DNA of 64,000 bases from UBA2638 sp046293135 (GCA_046293135.1 JBKBPR010000005.1:62001-126000); one strand, 5' to 3'. Positions 9,312 through 18,050 are shown, counted from the first letter of the stretch. Notes: generated by a model from the letters alone, not told the origin. A program made the numbers and translations.

Positions 9312-9453
9312 CGTCTTTCACACCTTAAAATGATAAATCATGAATATTGGCCAATAAATCCCCTCTTAAATACCGCGAAGCCACCCAGAACCAAAGCAAA
9401 AAAATCAAAAAACCATCGCTTATGCTGAAACTTCGCGTTAAACTGGTAATATT

Positions 9454-10344
9454 ATGACAGTTTTTACCGTGCAATCACCCGAAGCAGAGGCTTTGCCGCT
9501 CATCTTTGACTCCCCGCATAGCGGCTGCGCCTATCCCGATGATTTTGATTTCAGCTGCGACTTCTCCATTTTGCGGCAGGCCGAAGACAACTATGTCGAC
9601 GAGATTTTCGCTTGCGCCCCTGCTTACGGCGCCTCGCTGCTCGCGGCGCAATTCCCGCGCAGCTATATCGATGTCAACCGCGCTTTATGCGATATTGATA
9701 CCGACCTGCTTGATGAGAATGGCTGGCCGGAAGCCCTTTACGGAGGGATCAACCCGACCGCACGCGCCGATGCGGGGATCGGCCTGATCCGCCGCCTTGT
9801 CAGACCGGGTATTCCCGTTTATAGCCGCACTTTGTCGGCTGAGGAAATCCACCACCGCATTATAGATTATTACCTGCCCTATCATCAAAAGCTGGCAGAG
9901 CTTATCGATCAGGCGCATTACAATTTCGGTGAGGTCTGGCATATTAACTGTCATTCCATGCCCGATTCCGCCGCCAGCCCGCGTATGCCGCTCGGGATTA
10001 TCGGACGCAATGCGGCGCGCACGGCCGATTTCGTGCTGGGTGATCGTGACGGCAGCACCTGCAACGTCCATTTCACCCATATGATCCGCGAGTTTCTCAA
10101 GGCCAAAGGCTATAAGGTCACGATCAATGATCCGTTCAAGGGGGTGGAGCTGGTGCGGCGCTATTCCAATCCCGCACGCGGGCGGCACTCCCTGCAAATC
10201 GAAATCAACAAATCTCTGTATATGGATGAAACCAGCGGCCAAAAGAGTAAAAATTTCAATGCATTACAAAAAGACATTGAGAACTTGGTTGCGTTTATCG
10301 CTGCGCATTGCCGCGCCGCGCTCATCCCCAAGGCGGCGGATTAA
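9454..10344 (+). CDS. N-formylglutamate amidohydrolase family protein
   Basis: Member of the N-formylglutamate amidohydrolase (HutG-type) family, which releases glutamate and formate at the end of one histidine degradation route. The 296-residue chain shows the characteristic opening LIFDSPHSGCAYPDDF (His and Asp region), the middle VWHINCHSMPDS with putative metal/catalytic residues, and GRHSLQIEINKSLYMDE near the C-terminus. No other hut genes are nearby, so the real substrate may be a different N-acyl amino acid. It is monocistronic and divergent from serS, and its stop faces lipB. Confidence 0.88.
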   Translation: MTVFTVQSPEAEALPLIFDSPHSGCAYPDDFDFSCDFSILRQAEDNYVDEIFACAPAYGASLLAAQFPRSYIDVNRALCDIDTDLLDENGWPEALYGGINPTARADAGIGLIRRLVRPGIPVYSRTLSAEEIHHRIIDYYLPYHQKLAELIDQAHYNFGEVWHINCHSMPDSAASPRMPLGIIGRNAARTADFVLGDRDGSTCNVHFTHMIREFLKAKGYKVTINDPFKGVELVRRYSNPARGRHSLQIEINKSLYMDETSGQKSKNFNALQKDIENLVAFIAAHCRAALIPKAAD

Positions 10345-10378
10345 CCTGATAATTCAAACGCTACGCAACGAAATACTA

Positions 10379-11038
10379 TTAGGTTTCAATCAATCCGCAA
10401 CGCGCCGTATTTTGTGAAAACGCCCCTGCAAAGCTCTCTTGCAAGGCTTGATCGACCGCATTCATCGTGACGTTTACCCCCAGATCGGCAAGGCTTGTCA
10501 CCCCGAAATCAGACAATCCGCATGGCACAATCCCGCCGAAATGCGACAGATCGGGCGCGACATTGAGCGCAATCCCGTGCAGCGTAACCCAGCGGCGAAT
10601 ACGCACACCGATTGCGGCAATTTTCTTTTCCGCGCCATTTGGCATCACCACCCAAATCCCGATCCGTCCGCAACGCCGCTCGCCCTTGATATCAAACGCA
10701 TCCAGCGTGCGGATAATCCACTCCTCCAGCGCCCAGACATAGGCCTTAATATCGGGTTTGGATTGCCAGCGGTGCAAATCCATCATTACATAACCAATAC
10801 GCTGGCCGGGGCCGTGATAGGTATATTCCCCGCCGCGTCCCGTTTCATAGACGGGAAATTTGGACGGCTCTAATAAATCGCCTGATTTTGCGCTGGTTCC
10901 AGCCGTATAAAGCGGTGGGTGCTCCAAAAGCCATGCGCAATCCACAGCCTCGCCCCGCGCAATAGCCTCCACGCGCTGCGCCATAAAGTCCAGCGCATCG
11001 GGGTAATTGACAGGCTCGGTTGAAATTTTCCACTCCAT
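10379..11038 (-). CDS. lipB: Octanoyl-[acyl-carrier-protein]--protein N-octanoyltransferase
   Basis: Transfers octanoate from acyl carrier protein to lipoyl domains, the first step of lipoate attachment to 2-oxoacid dehydrogenases. The 219 residues carry the signature RGGEYTYHGPGQRIGYVMMD (about 68-87) and the catalytic dyad: Lys139 in EKKIAAIGVRIRRW and Cys173 in GGIVPCGLSDFGVTSL. Start ATG at 11038. It is divergent from the orphan 11103 gene with a 64-base gap. LipA is not in the window. Confidence 0.97.
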   Translation of the reverse strand: MEWKISTEPVNYPDALDFMAQRVEAIARGEAVDCAWLLEHPPLYTAGTSAKSGDLLEPSKFPVYETGRGGEYTYHGPGQRIGYVMMDLHRWQSKPDIKAYVWALEEWIIRTLDAFDIKGERRCGRIGIWVVMPNGAEKKIAAIGVRIRRWVTLHGIALNVAPDLSHFGGIVPCGLSDFGVTSLADLGVNVTMNAVDQALQESFAGAFSQNTARCGLIET

Positions 11039-11102
11039 GCCACAGACATAAGGCGCTATTTAAAAATTGACAAGCCCCAGAGTTTTCACATAACGTTCCG
11101 CC

Positions 11103-11636
11103 ATGGACTATAAAAAGTATTTCAAAAGCCTTGTCACCAAGCCACATACAATAATTGTAGGGGGTAAAGCTGAGCCGTTCTCCAATAAACTACATGATGA
11201 ATATCTAACTTTTGCTTCCGACCTTAATGAATTTATCGACCATTACAGCAGAACCGTTTTCGAAACAGACAGTGTTCGTGATATTGAGTTTCCTGAACTT
11301 GGGATTTCTGCAGAAGAACAAGATCAAATCGAACTCGGCTACTTTCACGAACAGTTTTTTGGTTTTTTAGAGTCGTTTTCTCTCATGACCAACTGTACGG
11401 AAGCTGAGGTCATTAAGGCCCTTGGTGGAGATTATGATGAATTATTGGATCAGCGGGCGTATGGAACACTTGTTGATCAGGACCTTATTCTGATGCTGAC
11501 CGATATCGAGCGTGAATTAAATGCTTATACAGCTGCGCGCATGAGCGGGAAGCGCTCCACACACACCAAAATTTCGAAATATATGGATATCTTGAACTCA
11601 AAATCCCCCTATCCAACGCCTAACCAGCCATCTTAG
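11103..11636 (+). CDS. Uncharacterised protein, 177 aa
   Basis: Not recognised. It is a mostly charged, soluble, acidic protein (FVTKPHTIIVGGKAEPFSNKLHDEYLTFASDLNEF is the kind of N-terminus seen) without signal peptide or membrane segment. Helical, Glu-rich stretches occur at about 75-110 and 125-145 (LILMLTDIERELNAYTAAR), and the tail is Ser/Pro-rich. It is a lone gene between lipB (divergent) and tRNA-Leu. Codon use does not look foreign. Confidence that it is coding is moderate to good from length and the clean start at ATG 11103; function unknown. Confidence 0.6.
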   Translation: MDYKKYFKSLVTKPHTIIVGGKAEPFSNKLHDEYLTFASDLNEFIDHYSRTVFETDSVRDIEFPELGISAEEQDQIELGYFHEQFFGFLESFSLMTNCTEAEVIKALGGDYDELLDQRAYGTLVDQDLILMLTDIERELNAYTAARMSGKRSTHTKISKYMDILNSKSPYPTPNQPS

Positions 11637-11711
11637 CGAAAAATATTGCCGTACAGTGATAAACGCACTTGCCGCCGCCTAACTTATTTGTTAACAATCG
11701 CCATTGGTTTC

Positions 11712-11798
11712 GCGGCCGTGGCGGAATCGGTAGACGCGCAGCGTTGAGGTCGCTGTGATAGAAATATCGTGGAGGTTCAAGTCCTCTCGGCCGCACCA
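11712..11798 (+). tRNA. tRNA-Leu (anticodon GAG), CCA encoded
   Basis: Complete class II tRNA. Acceptor stem GCGGCCG (11712-11718) pairs with CGGCCGC (11788-11794). Anticodon stem CAGCG/CGCTG (11739-11743, 11751-11755) encloses loop TTGAGGT with anticodon GAG at 11746-11748, reading CUC and CUU. A long variable arm follows, then T stem GGAGG/CCTCT around loop TTCAAGT. Discriminator A is at 11795 and an encoded CCA at 11796-11798. The long variable arm, leucine anticodon and A73 agree with Leu identity. Confidence 0.97.
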
Positions 11799-11830
11799 CC
11801 AAACCCAAGTCAATTATTGGCCAAACGGCC

Positions 11831-11866
11831 AGTGAAGTACGATGAAGTGTACCTCCACTCTTTTTT
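11831..11866 (+). terminator. Candidate terminator downstream of tRNA-Leu
   Basis: An imperfect stem (AGTGAAGTAC at 11831-11840 against GTACCTCCACT at 11849-11859, one mismatch and one bulge) is followed by a run of six T, consistent with rho-independent termination about 30 bases after the tRNA. A short hairpin, TGGCC-AAAC-GGCCA (11818-11831), lies directly in front of it. Confidence 0.5.
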
Positions 11867-11870
11867 AAAA

Positions 11871-11896
11871 GCGAAAAACGCGAAGCGTTTCTTCGC
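11871..11896. repeat. Eleven-base-pair hairpin abutting the tRNA-tail copy
   Basis: GCGAA plus AAACGC (11871-11881), a GAA loop, then GCGTTT, one bulged C and TTCGC (11885-11896) form an almost perfect stem-loop. It ends one base before the duplicated tRNA-Leu 3' end. An alternative fold, CGCGAAG/CTTCGCG (11879-11897), is also possible. Confidence 0.7.
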
Positions 11897-11923
11897 GAGG
11901 TTCAAGTCCTCTCGGCCGCACCA
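11897..11923 (+). repeat. 27-bp duplicate of the tRNA-Leu 3' end
   Basis: Identical over 27 bases to 11772-11798, the T arm, 3' acceptor strand and CCA of the tRNA-Leu gene. Only the tail is present; there is no D or anticodon arm, so it is not a second tRNA. The two copies are 125 bases apart and in the same orientation. Such direct repeats of a tRNA tail are left by integrating elements or by local duplication; no integrase is present. Confidence 0.9.
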
Positions 11924-11939
11924 ATTTTTTATTAAAAAG

Positions 11940-12009
11940 CGCCGAACGATCGGCGAACCGCACTTGCGGTTTAAAAAGGATGCGACTGCATCCCGCGAAT
12001 AATTTCGCG
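11940..12009. repeat. Array of four 6-bp-stem / 4-nt-loop hairpins
   Basis: Four perfect hairpins of the same size (6-bp stem, 4-nt loop, 16 bases each) lie in a row: CGCCGA-ACGA-TCGGCG (11940-11955), AACCGC-ACTT-GCGGTT (11956-11971), GGATGC-GACT-GCATCC (11978-11993) and CGCGAA-TAAT-TTCGCG (11994-12009). They form two directly abutting pairs separated by 6 bases (11972-11977). The stems differ in sequence, so architecture rather than sequence is repeated. The rest of the gap up to 12202 (about 190 bases) is AT-rich and holds nothing I can assign. Confidence 0.85.
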
Positions 12010-12202
12010 CTCTTGAATTAAAAGTTCCCTTCAAACTCACCACCAAGCAAAATATCCATAATCCAGAGCAGACTCATGTTTTACAAAACACTCTAAAGCC
12101 TAAAAATAAATATGGATGCTTAACCTAATCTTTAGAAAACACTGACATAATAATTATTAAGAAAAAATTTAAACTAATATTTAATATGTATGGAATAAAA
12201 GC

Positions 12203-12388
12203 ATGGGATATGATCACTTTCAAAGTGTGCCGTCTTTAAACACAGCATTTGAACAAGCTAAACAGGCGCTTAGCCCTTTAGATGTTAAATCACCTGAAAC
12301 ACAAGTGGCTTCTGTTATATATAGCGGCTCACATGCGCCTGTGAAAGATGAAAATGGACTTCCTGTTCCTGGCGGAATACGAGGTTAA
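12203..12388 (+). CDS. Small uncharacterised protein, 61 aa
   Basis: Not recognised. A 61-residue, soluble, Ser/Pro/Ala-rich peptide (start MGYDHFQSVPSLNTAF, end PVPGGIRG). GGA lies 9 bases ahead of the ATG as a weak ribosome-binding site. Support that it is a real gene: a clean rho-independent terminator 38 bases after its stop (12427-12452), and its isolation from the flanking genes. It could instead be a non-coding transcript ending at the same terminator. Confidence 0.45.
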   Translation: MGYDHFQSVPSLNTAFEQAKQALSPLDVKSPETQVASVIYSGSHAPVKDENGLPVPGGIRG

Positions 12389-12426
12389 AAATCTAGCTTA
12401 AGAGCAATATTTTTAAATCACGACCT

Positions 12427-12452
12427 CCCCGCAATAGCGGGGATTTTATTTT
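12427..12452 (+). terminator. Rho-independent terminator
   Basis: CCCCGC (12427-12432), AATA loop, GCGGGG (12437-12442), then ATTTTATTTT. It ends the transcript carrying the 61-residue protein. The rest of the gap to maeB (12453-12585) shows no clear element. Confidence 0.85.
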
Positions 12453-12585
12453 CAACCACAAAACACCAAAAATGCGGCGGCGCAGCATCCCTTAGGGCTT
12501 GCGATTCAGCGGGTGATTTGTTAATGCCATATCATATATAAAATTTCACATTCCATTTGTTAAACCTATAGAAAAAACGGCAGCC

Positions 12586-14919
12586 ATGACCAAAGATCAA
12601 GACGCATTCAGACAAGACGCTCTGGATTACCACCAATACCCCAAGCCCGGAAAAATCGCTATCCAGCCGACTACGCCGCTTTCGACACAGCGCGATTTGG
12701 CTCTGGCCTATTCCCCCGGTGTGGCCGCCCCGTGTGAAGAAATCGAGAAAGACCCGCTCAAGGCCTATGATTACACCTCCAAGGGCAATCTGGTTGCGGT
12801 TATCTCAAACGGTACGGCGGTGCTTGGATTGGGCGCGATTGGCGCTTTGGCCTCCAAGCCCGTGATGGAAGGGAAATCGGTTCTCTTCAAAAAATTCGCA
12901 GCCATCGATTCCATGGATATCGAGATTGATGAAACCGATGTTGATAAGCTGGTTGATATTATCGCCTCGCTGGAGCCGACATTCGGCGGGGTTAATCTTG
13001 AGGATTTCAAAGCGCCGGAATGTTTCGAGATCGAACGCCGCCTGCGTGAGCGTATGAAAATCCCCGTTTTCCATGACGATCAACACGGTACAGCGATCAT
13101 CGTAACCGCTGCGTTCAAAAACTGGATTGCCTATTCAGGGCGCGACATCAAGAAAATCCGTCTTGTCGCCAATGGCGCGGGCGCTTCGGCGATTGCCTGT
13201 CTGAGCCTGCTGGTCGAAGCCGGATTGCCGCGCGAAAATATCATTGTTTGCGATCGTGTCGGCGTGGTCTATGAGGGACGCAATGAGGGCATGGATCCGG
13301 CGAAGGAAAAATTCGCGGTCAAAACCAAGCTCCGCACGCTCGAAGAAGCGATCAAGGACGCGGATGTATTCCTCGGCCTGTCGGCTGCGGGCGCGGTGTC
13401 AAAGCCGATGGTCAAATCAATGGCGAAAAACCCGCTGATTATGACGCTGGCCAATCCGACTCCTGAGATTATGCCCGAAGAAGTCCGCGAAGTCCGCGAC
13501 GATGCGATTATCTGCACGGGGCGCTCGGATTACACCAATCAGGTTAATAATGTCTTGTGCTTCCCGTTTATTTTCCGCGGCGCGCTTGATGTCGGCGCAA
13601 CGGCGATTAACGAAGAGATGAAAATCGCCTGTGTCGAAGCGATTGCAGCGCTCGCACGAAAGGAAGTCACCCCCGAAGTCGCCTCGGTTTACAGTGAAGA
13701 AACGCTGGAATTCGGGCCGGATTACCTGATCCCCAAACCGTTCGACCCGCGCCTCATCGTCGATCTGCCGATTGCGGTTGCCAAGGCGGCGATGAAAAGC
13801 GGTGTGGCAACACGTCCGATCAAGGATTTTGCCGCTTACGAACAGCGTTTGCGCGAGTTTTTCATCCGCTCACAACTGGTTATGCGCCCGCTGATGACCC
13901 GTGCCAAGGAAAACCCGAAGCGCATCGTCTTTTGTGAGGGCGAAGAAGATAACGTCCTGCAAGCCGTTCAAACCGTGATTGATGACGGGCTGGCCAAGCC
14001 GATCCTGATCGGACGGAAAAAAGTTGTCGATATTCGCATCAAGCGTTTGGGGCTGCGCATGAAATCCGGTGAGGATTACGAGCTGGTCGACCCTGAGAGC
14101 GATGCACGTTACCGCGATTATTGGGAACATTATCTGCGCCTCATGGATCGCAAGGGCGTAACGCCTGCAACGGCGCGTTACCGCGTCCGCACGTCACCAA
14201 CCGTGATCGGGGGGCTGATGGTCAGCCGCGGCGATGCCGATGGCATTATCTGCGGCACGGTCGGCCAATATCACCGCCACTTGCGTCACATCAGGGACAT
14301 TATCGGCCTCAAGCCCGGCGTTGAAACACCGGCGGCGATGAATGCGCTGATCCTGCCCAACAACAAGGGAACGTATTTCTTCTGCGACACCCAGATCAAT
14401 CCGAATCCAAGCATTGCGCAAATCTCGGAAATGACTTTGCTGGCCGCCGAAGAAATCAAGCGCTTCGGCATCAAGCCGAAAGTCGCGTTGCTCTCGAATT
14501 CCAATTTTGGTTCAATCGATACGGACACAGCGTGCAAAATGCGCGCCGCCTATGCCGATATTCGTATGCGTGACCGCGAGTTGGAAATCGACGGGGAGAT
14601 GCAGGCCGATGCGGCGCTATCCGAAAGCATTCGTGAGAAGATCATGCCGAACTCCAACCTTTCGGGTGAAGCCAATCTGTTCATCATGCCGAATGTGGAA
14701 TCTGCGAATATTTCCTTTAATATGCTCAAGGTTTTGGGCGAGGGAATTTCGATTGGGCCGCTCTTGCTTGGGGTTGCCCGTCCGGCGCATATTCTTACGC
14801 CTGCTGTGACACCGCGCGGAATCTTGAACGCCACTGCCATCGCCGTTGTCGGTGCGCAGGTGCAAGAACAGGATTTAAAAGACGAGAATGTCCAGCGCCG
14901 CGCCGTTGCCCATTTGTAA
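12586..14919 (+). CDS. maeB: NADP-dependent malic enzyme with C-terminal phosphotransacetylase-like domain
   Basis: Oxidatively decarboxylates malate to pyruvate, giving NADPH. The 777 residues are the long MaeB type. The N-terminal malic domain (about 1-430) shows LALAYSPGVAAPC, PVFHDDQHGTAI with the metal-binding Asp pair, and the nucleotide site VANGAGASAIACLSLL. The C-terminal ~330 residues resemble phosphate acetyltransferase (IVFCEGEEDNVLQAV, SPTVIGGLMVSRGDADG); in this family that part is thought to bind acetyl-CoA as a regulator rather than catalyse. With PpdK at 57-60 kb the organism has a pyruvate/PEP/malate interconversion set. Single gene, convergent with PBP1A. Confidence 0.96.
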   Translation: MTKDQDAFRQDALDYHQYPKPGKIAIQPTTPLSTQRDLALAYSPGVAAPCEEIEKDPLKAYDYTSKGNLVAVISNGTAVLGLGAIGALASKPVMEGKSVLFKKFAAIDSMDIEIDETDVDKLVDIIASLEPTFGGVNLEDFKAPECFEIERRLRERMKIPVFHDDQHGTAIIVTAAFKNWIAYSGRDIKKIRLVANGAGASAIACLSLLVEAGLPRENIIVCDRVGVVYEGRNEGMDPAKEKFAVKTKLRTLEEAIKDADVFLGLSAAGAVSKPMVKSMAKNPLIMTLANPTPEIMPEEVREVRDDAIICTGRSDYTNQVNNVLCFPFIFRGALDVGATAINEEMKIACVEAIAALARKEVTPEVASVYSEETLEFGPDYLIPKPFDPRLIVDLPIAVAKAAMKSGVATRPIKDFAAYEQRLREFFIRSQLVMRPLMTRAKENPKRIVFCEGEEDNVLQAVQTVIDDGLAKPILIGRKKVVDIRIKRLGLRMKSGEDYELVDPESDARYRDYWEHYLRLMDRKGVTPATARYRVRTSPTVIGGLMVSRGDADGIICGTVGQYHRHLRHIRDIIGLKPGVETPAAMNALILPNNKGTYFFCDTQINPNPSIAQISEMTLLAAEEIKRFGIKPKVALLSNSNFGSIDTDTACKMRAAYADIRMRDRELEIDGEMQADAALSESIREKIMPNSNLSGEANLFIMPNVESANISFNMLKVLGEGISIGPLLLGVARPAHILTPAVTPRGILNATAIAVVGAQVQEQDLKDENVQRRAVAHL

Positions 14920-14930
14920 AAGGCACTGCT

Positions 14931-14963
14931 AAAAAATATCAATCACACGCTTCATGCGTGTGA
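14931..14963 (-). terminator. Terminator between maeB and the PBP1A gene
   Basis: An 8-bp stem TCACACGC/GCGTGTGA with a TTCAT loop (14943-14963). Read on the minus strand it is followed by TTGATATTTTTT, so it best fits termination of the PBP1A transcript; it may also slow maeB transcripts. Confidence 0.7.
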
Positions 14964-14979
14964 CCAGCCTTATACATCT

Positions 14980-17280
14980 CTAATTATTATATTGCGGGGC
15001 GCGGCGTTCACGCGGCGCTGAAGGCTCGCCGTCGCGCTGCCCCCATCGTCTCTGCTGCTGGCCTTGCTGTTGCTGCTGCGGCACATTGTCAAAGCCACTA
15101 AAGCCACCGCCAGCGCCGCCAGCAGACCCGCCGCCTGCTGTCGGCAAAAGCCGTCCCAAAAGCTGTTGGAATCCGCCCGCAAGCCCGCCTTGCTGCTGGG
15201 CTTGATAGGCGATTAAATCTTCTTCGGAAGACAGGCTAAATGTGCGGCGCGGGGTAAATCTATGCTGCGAAGCGGCCATCACCCGCGACCATATCCGCAC
15301 AGGTGTACTGCCGCCCGTCACGCCCTTGGTCGGGGAATTGTCATCATTGCCAATCCAAACCGTTGTCACCAACCTGTCGGAAAATCCGGCAAACCACGCA
15401 TCGCGGCTTTCTTGTGATGTGCCTGTTTTACCGCTTACGGGGAAACCCTGCTTTGCGCCCTGCCCCGTTCCGTACAGCACAACATTTTGCAACATCGCCT
15501 GCATCTGGCGTACATGAAATTCATCGGCAACGCGGCGCGTCACGGTGTTTTGCGGGCGCTCATAATACACCTTACCGCTTTCATCGCGCACCCGTGTAAT
15601 CGCATAGGGGAACACGGCATGGCCGCCATTGGCCAGCGCAGCATAAGCGGTTGTCAGTTCCAACGGCGAAACCGCATAAGAGCCGAGCGCCAAGCTCAAA
15701 TCCGGCTCCATATTCGAGATAATGCCCATGCGCCGCGCCGTATCAATCACACGATCGGGCGTGACCTCACGCGTCACCAGCACTGCCGTGGTATTCAGCG
15801 AAAGCGTCAAGGCTTCATCCATCGTCACCAGCCCGTAATATTTATTGCCGTAATTGGTCGGGCGATAGCGGCCTTGCCTGAACGGTTCATCCATCATTTG
15901 CGTGTCGGGGCTCATCCCGAATTCCAGCCCCGCCAGATACACAAACGGCTTAAAGGCCGATCCGGGTTGGCGCTTGGCTTGTACAATGCGGTTGAACTGG
16001 CTGCGGTTATAATCACGGCCACCGACCAGCCCCAGCACGGCGCCGTCATGCGCCATCACGACCACAGCGCCCTGACCGATATTGCGTTCCTCGGCCTCGG
16101 CGCTCAAAACTTCGAACAGCGCCTTTTCAGCGGCGCTTTGAATATCAGACACCATCGCCGTTTCAACGATCAAATCCGTGTCGGGTGTGCCGACCAGATC
16201 ATCCAGCCCGTCAACAACCCAATCTGTATAATAGCGCACAGAATTGGCGTATTCGGGGCGTTGCGGCGGGCGCGGCGGAACATTGGAAATGCCCTTGGCC
16301 TCATCACTGGTGATGTAACCCGCCTCGACCATGGCTTGCAGCACCACATCGGCGCGCTCATTGGCCAGATTGGGATTGCGGCGCGGCGAGAACCGCGAGG
16401 GCGCTTTGAGCAATCCGGCAATGATCGCCGACTCCCGTAAGGTCAGATCCTTGACGCTTTTGTCAAAATAAAGATTTGCCGCCGCATCAATCCCATATGT
16501 ACCGGAGCCGAGATAAACGCGGTTCAGATAAGCGGTCAGGATTTCATCCTTGCTCAATTTGCGCTCCAGCCAAAGCGCCAACATGGCTTCCTGAATTTTC
16601 CGCTTATACGTCCGCTCATGGGTCAAAAACAGATTCTTGGCGAGCTGTTGTGTAATGGTCGATCCGCCCTGCACCACGCCGCCTGCACGCATATTCACAA
16701 CGGCGGCGCGCACAAGGCCGATAACATCAATCCCGAAATGCGAGTAAAACCGCCTATCTTCGGTTGCCATCACCGCATGAATAAGATGGGGCGGCATATC
16801 TTGCACCGAGATCGTATCGCCCTTCATCTCGCCATATCGCGCAATCACAGAGCCACTTGAATCCATAACGGTGATAGAGCTTTGGCGCTCGAATGTCGCG
16901 CTGCGGGTGATGCTTGGCAATTCAAGGGCGAAGAATCCCAAAACCATCGCGCCAATAACACCGACAACCAGCCCCAACATAAAAACGGCTTTAAACGCCT
17001 TTCTTATCAGCGAGCTTCCGCCGCCTCTACCGCCTCTAGAGCCTCTGGAGCCACCACGCGTTCGGCTGCGCGTGCTTCTGGTTTTTTTCGGTGATGCGGG
17101 TTTGGCAGGGCGCTTGACTGGTTTTTTAGGAGCGCTTGCTTTGGGCTTTGCCTTGGATTTGGAGGCCGCCGAAGAAGCAGATGTTTTGCGCTTCGGTACA
17201 ACAGGAAAAGCCCCAGAAGAGCTAGCCTTGCTGCCTGATGAGCCAATAGTCGGCGGTTTTCGTGGTTTTTTCGTGGTCAT
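14980..17280 (-). CDS. mrcA: Penicillin-binding protein 1A family, bifunctional transglycosylase/transpeptidase
   Basis: Class A PBP that polymerises and cross-links peptidoglycan from the inner membrane. The 766-residue chain begins with a very basic Lys/Ser/Ala/Pro-rich cytoplasmic region (1-85), then a membrane anchor (about 92-115). The GT51 domain follows with ATEDRRFYSHFGID (catalytic Glu) and QGGSTITQQLAKNLFL, then the transpeptidase domain with SAFKPFVYLAG (SxxK), a SLN motif in LTLSLNTTAV, and SGKTGTSQESRDAWFAG (KTG). The C-terminal ~70 residues are a Gly/Gln-rich low-complexity tail encoded by CTG/TTG-like repeats. Both active sites look intact. Confidence 0.95.
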   Translation of the reverse strand: MTTKKPRKPPTIGSSGSKASSSGAFPVVPKRKTSASSAASKSKAKPKASAPKKPVKRPAKPASPKKTRSTRSRTRGGSRGSRGGRGGGSSLIRKAFKAVFMLGLVVGVIGAMVLGFFALELPSITRSATFERQSSITVMDSSGSVIARYGEMKGDTISVQDMPPHLIHAVMATEDRRFYSHFGIDVIGLVRAAVVNMRAGGVVQGGSTITQQLAKNLFLTHERTYKRKIQEAMLALWLERKLSKDEILTAYLNRVYLGSGTYGIDAAANLYFDKSVKDLTLRESAIIAGLLKAPSRFSPRRNPNLANERADVVLQAMVEAGYITSDEAKGISNVPPRPPQRPEYANSVRYYTDWVVDGLDDLVGTPDTDLIVETAMVSDIQSAAEKALFEVLSAEAEERNIGQGAVVVMAHDGAVLGLVGGRDYNRSQFNRIVQAKRQPGSAFKPFVYLAGLEFGMSPDTQMMDEPFRQGRYRPTNYGNKYYGLVTMDEALTLSLNTTAVLVTREVTPDRVIDTARRMGIISNMEPDLSLALGSYAVSPLELTTAYAALANGGHAVFPYAITRVRDESGKVYYERPQNTVTRRVADEFHVRQMQAMLQNVVLYGTGQGAKQGFPVSGKTGTSQESRDAWFAGFSDRLVTTVWIGNDDNSPTKGVTGGSTPVRIWSRVMAASQHRFTPRRTFSLSSEEDLIAYQAQQQGGLAGGFQQLLGRLLPTAGGGSAGGAGGGFSGFDNVPQQQQQGQQQRRWGQRDGEPSAPRERRAPQYNN

Positions 17281-17332
17281 ATCCGCTCAGCCATGGGGCT
17301 TGTTTTCATTCAAATCTAATTCAAGTCTAGCT

Positions 17333-17866
17333 CTAATTGCAATCCAGCCAATACCGCAACCGCGCGGGGAATTTATCCGATGCCGAGGTTTCATTTTCAA
17401 GCTCTGCGCCGCAATGTTCAGCGATACGGATCGCGGCCACATTTTTTGGATCAATCGTCATCAAGGCGCGGTCAATCCCCAGATAACACGCATAGGGCAT
17501 ACCTTTTTGCAAAATCTTGCGTCCGAACCCTTTGCCGCGCATAGACGGGCGGATCACGAAATTGATATGCCCACCCCATTTATCCAAATGCCAGTTGAGG
17601 CGGTGGCGCACATTAAATGTGCCGATAAACACCTCATCCTTTACCAGCCAGAATACGCTTTCGGTGACAGGCTCGACCCAATCGGCATAAGGCTTATGCA
17701 GATGGCGTTTGCCCTCATTAACATGATCTATAAAAGTTTCAAAATCGGCGCTGACTTCATCAATATCGAGAAAGCTATAGCGTCCTTCGGCCTGAAATTC
17801 TTTCAAAGCTTCAAGATAGCTCGCTTTATACTCAACCGCCGGTTTTACGAGTTTGGATGCAGACAT
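17333..17866 (-). CDS. GNAT family N-acetyltransferase
   Basis: A 177-residue acetyl-CoA-dependent acetyltransferase. The acetyl-CoA loop motif RPSMRGKGFGRKILQKG (about 107-123) and the following AAIRIAEHCGAELENE (about 147-160) are typical of the GNAT fold, and the N-terminus LEALKEFQAEGRYSF resembles small-molecule GNATs. The substrate cannot be deduced. It lies 52 bases upstream of the PBP1A gene on the same strand, possibly co-transcribed. The 184 bases up to the next gene (17867-18050) show no clear element. Confidence 0.85.
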   Translation of the reverse strand: MSASKLVKPAVEYKASYLEALKEFQAEGRYSFLDIDEVSADFETFIDHVNEGKRHLHKPYADWVEPVTESVFWLVKDEVFIGTFNVRHRLNWHLDKWGGHINFVIRPSMRGKGFGRKILQKGMPYACYLGIDRALMTIDPKNVAAIRIAEHCGAELENETSASDKFPARLRYWLDCN

Positions 17867-18050
17867 ATCTGTTTTCTTGTTTTTTGTTCTCTAAATTACT
17901 CGAGTTCTCTGAATTACTCTGATGAACCGCCACACACATACATGAGAAAATGGTTATAAACAGTTTTATTGTGCAACGCAAATATTTTGGCCTGCAATGC
18001 TGTCAAAGCCGGAACAAAAAAACATTAGAAAATAATAAGCAATACAAACG

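Noticed and set aside
11712..11923. Complete integrated element between the two tRNA tails
   Set aside because: The interval is too small to hold a gene and no integrase is in the window; recorded only as a possible scar.
11769..12046. Open frames across the tRNA tail and hairpin array, both strands
   Set aside because: They overlap a tRNA gene and palindromes; palindromic DNA opens both strands, and the predicted peptides resemble no protein.
15487..16440. 317-residue open frame antisense to PBP1A
   Set aside because: It lies wholly inside a well-supported gene with intact catalytic motifs, and is a GC-rich antisense shadow.
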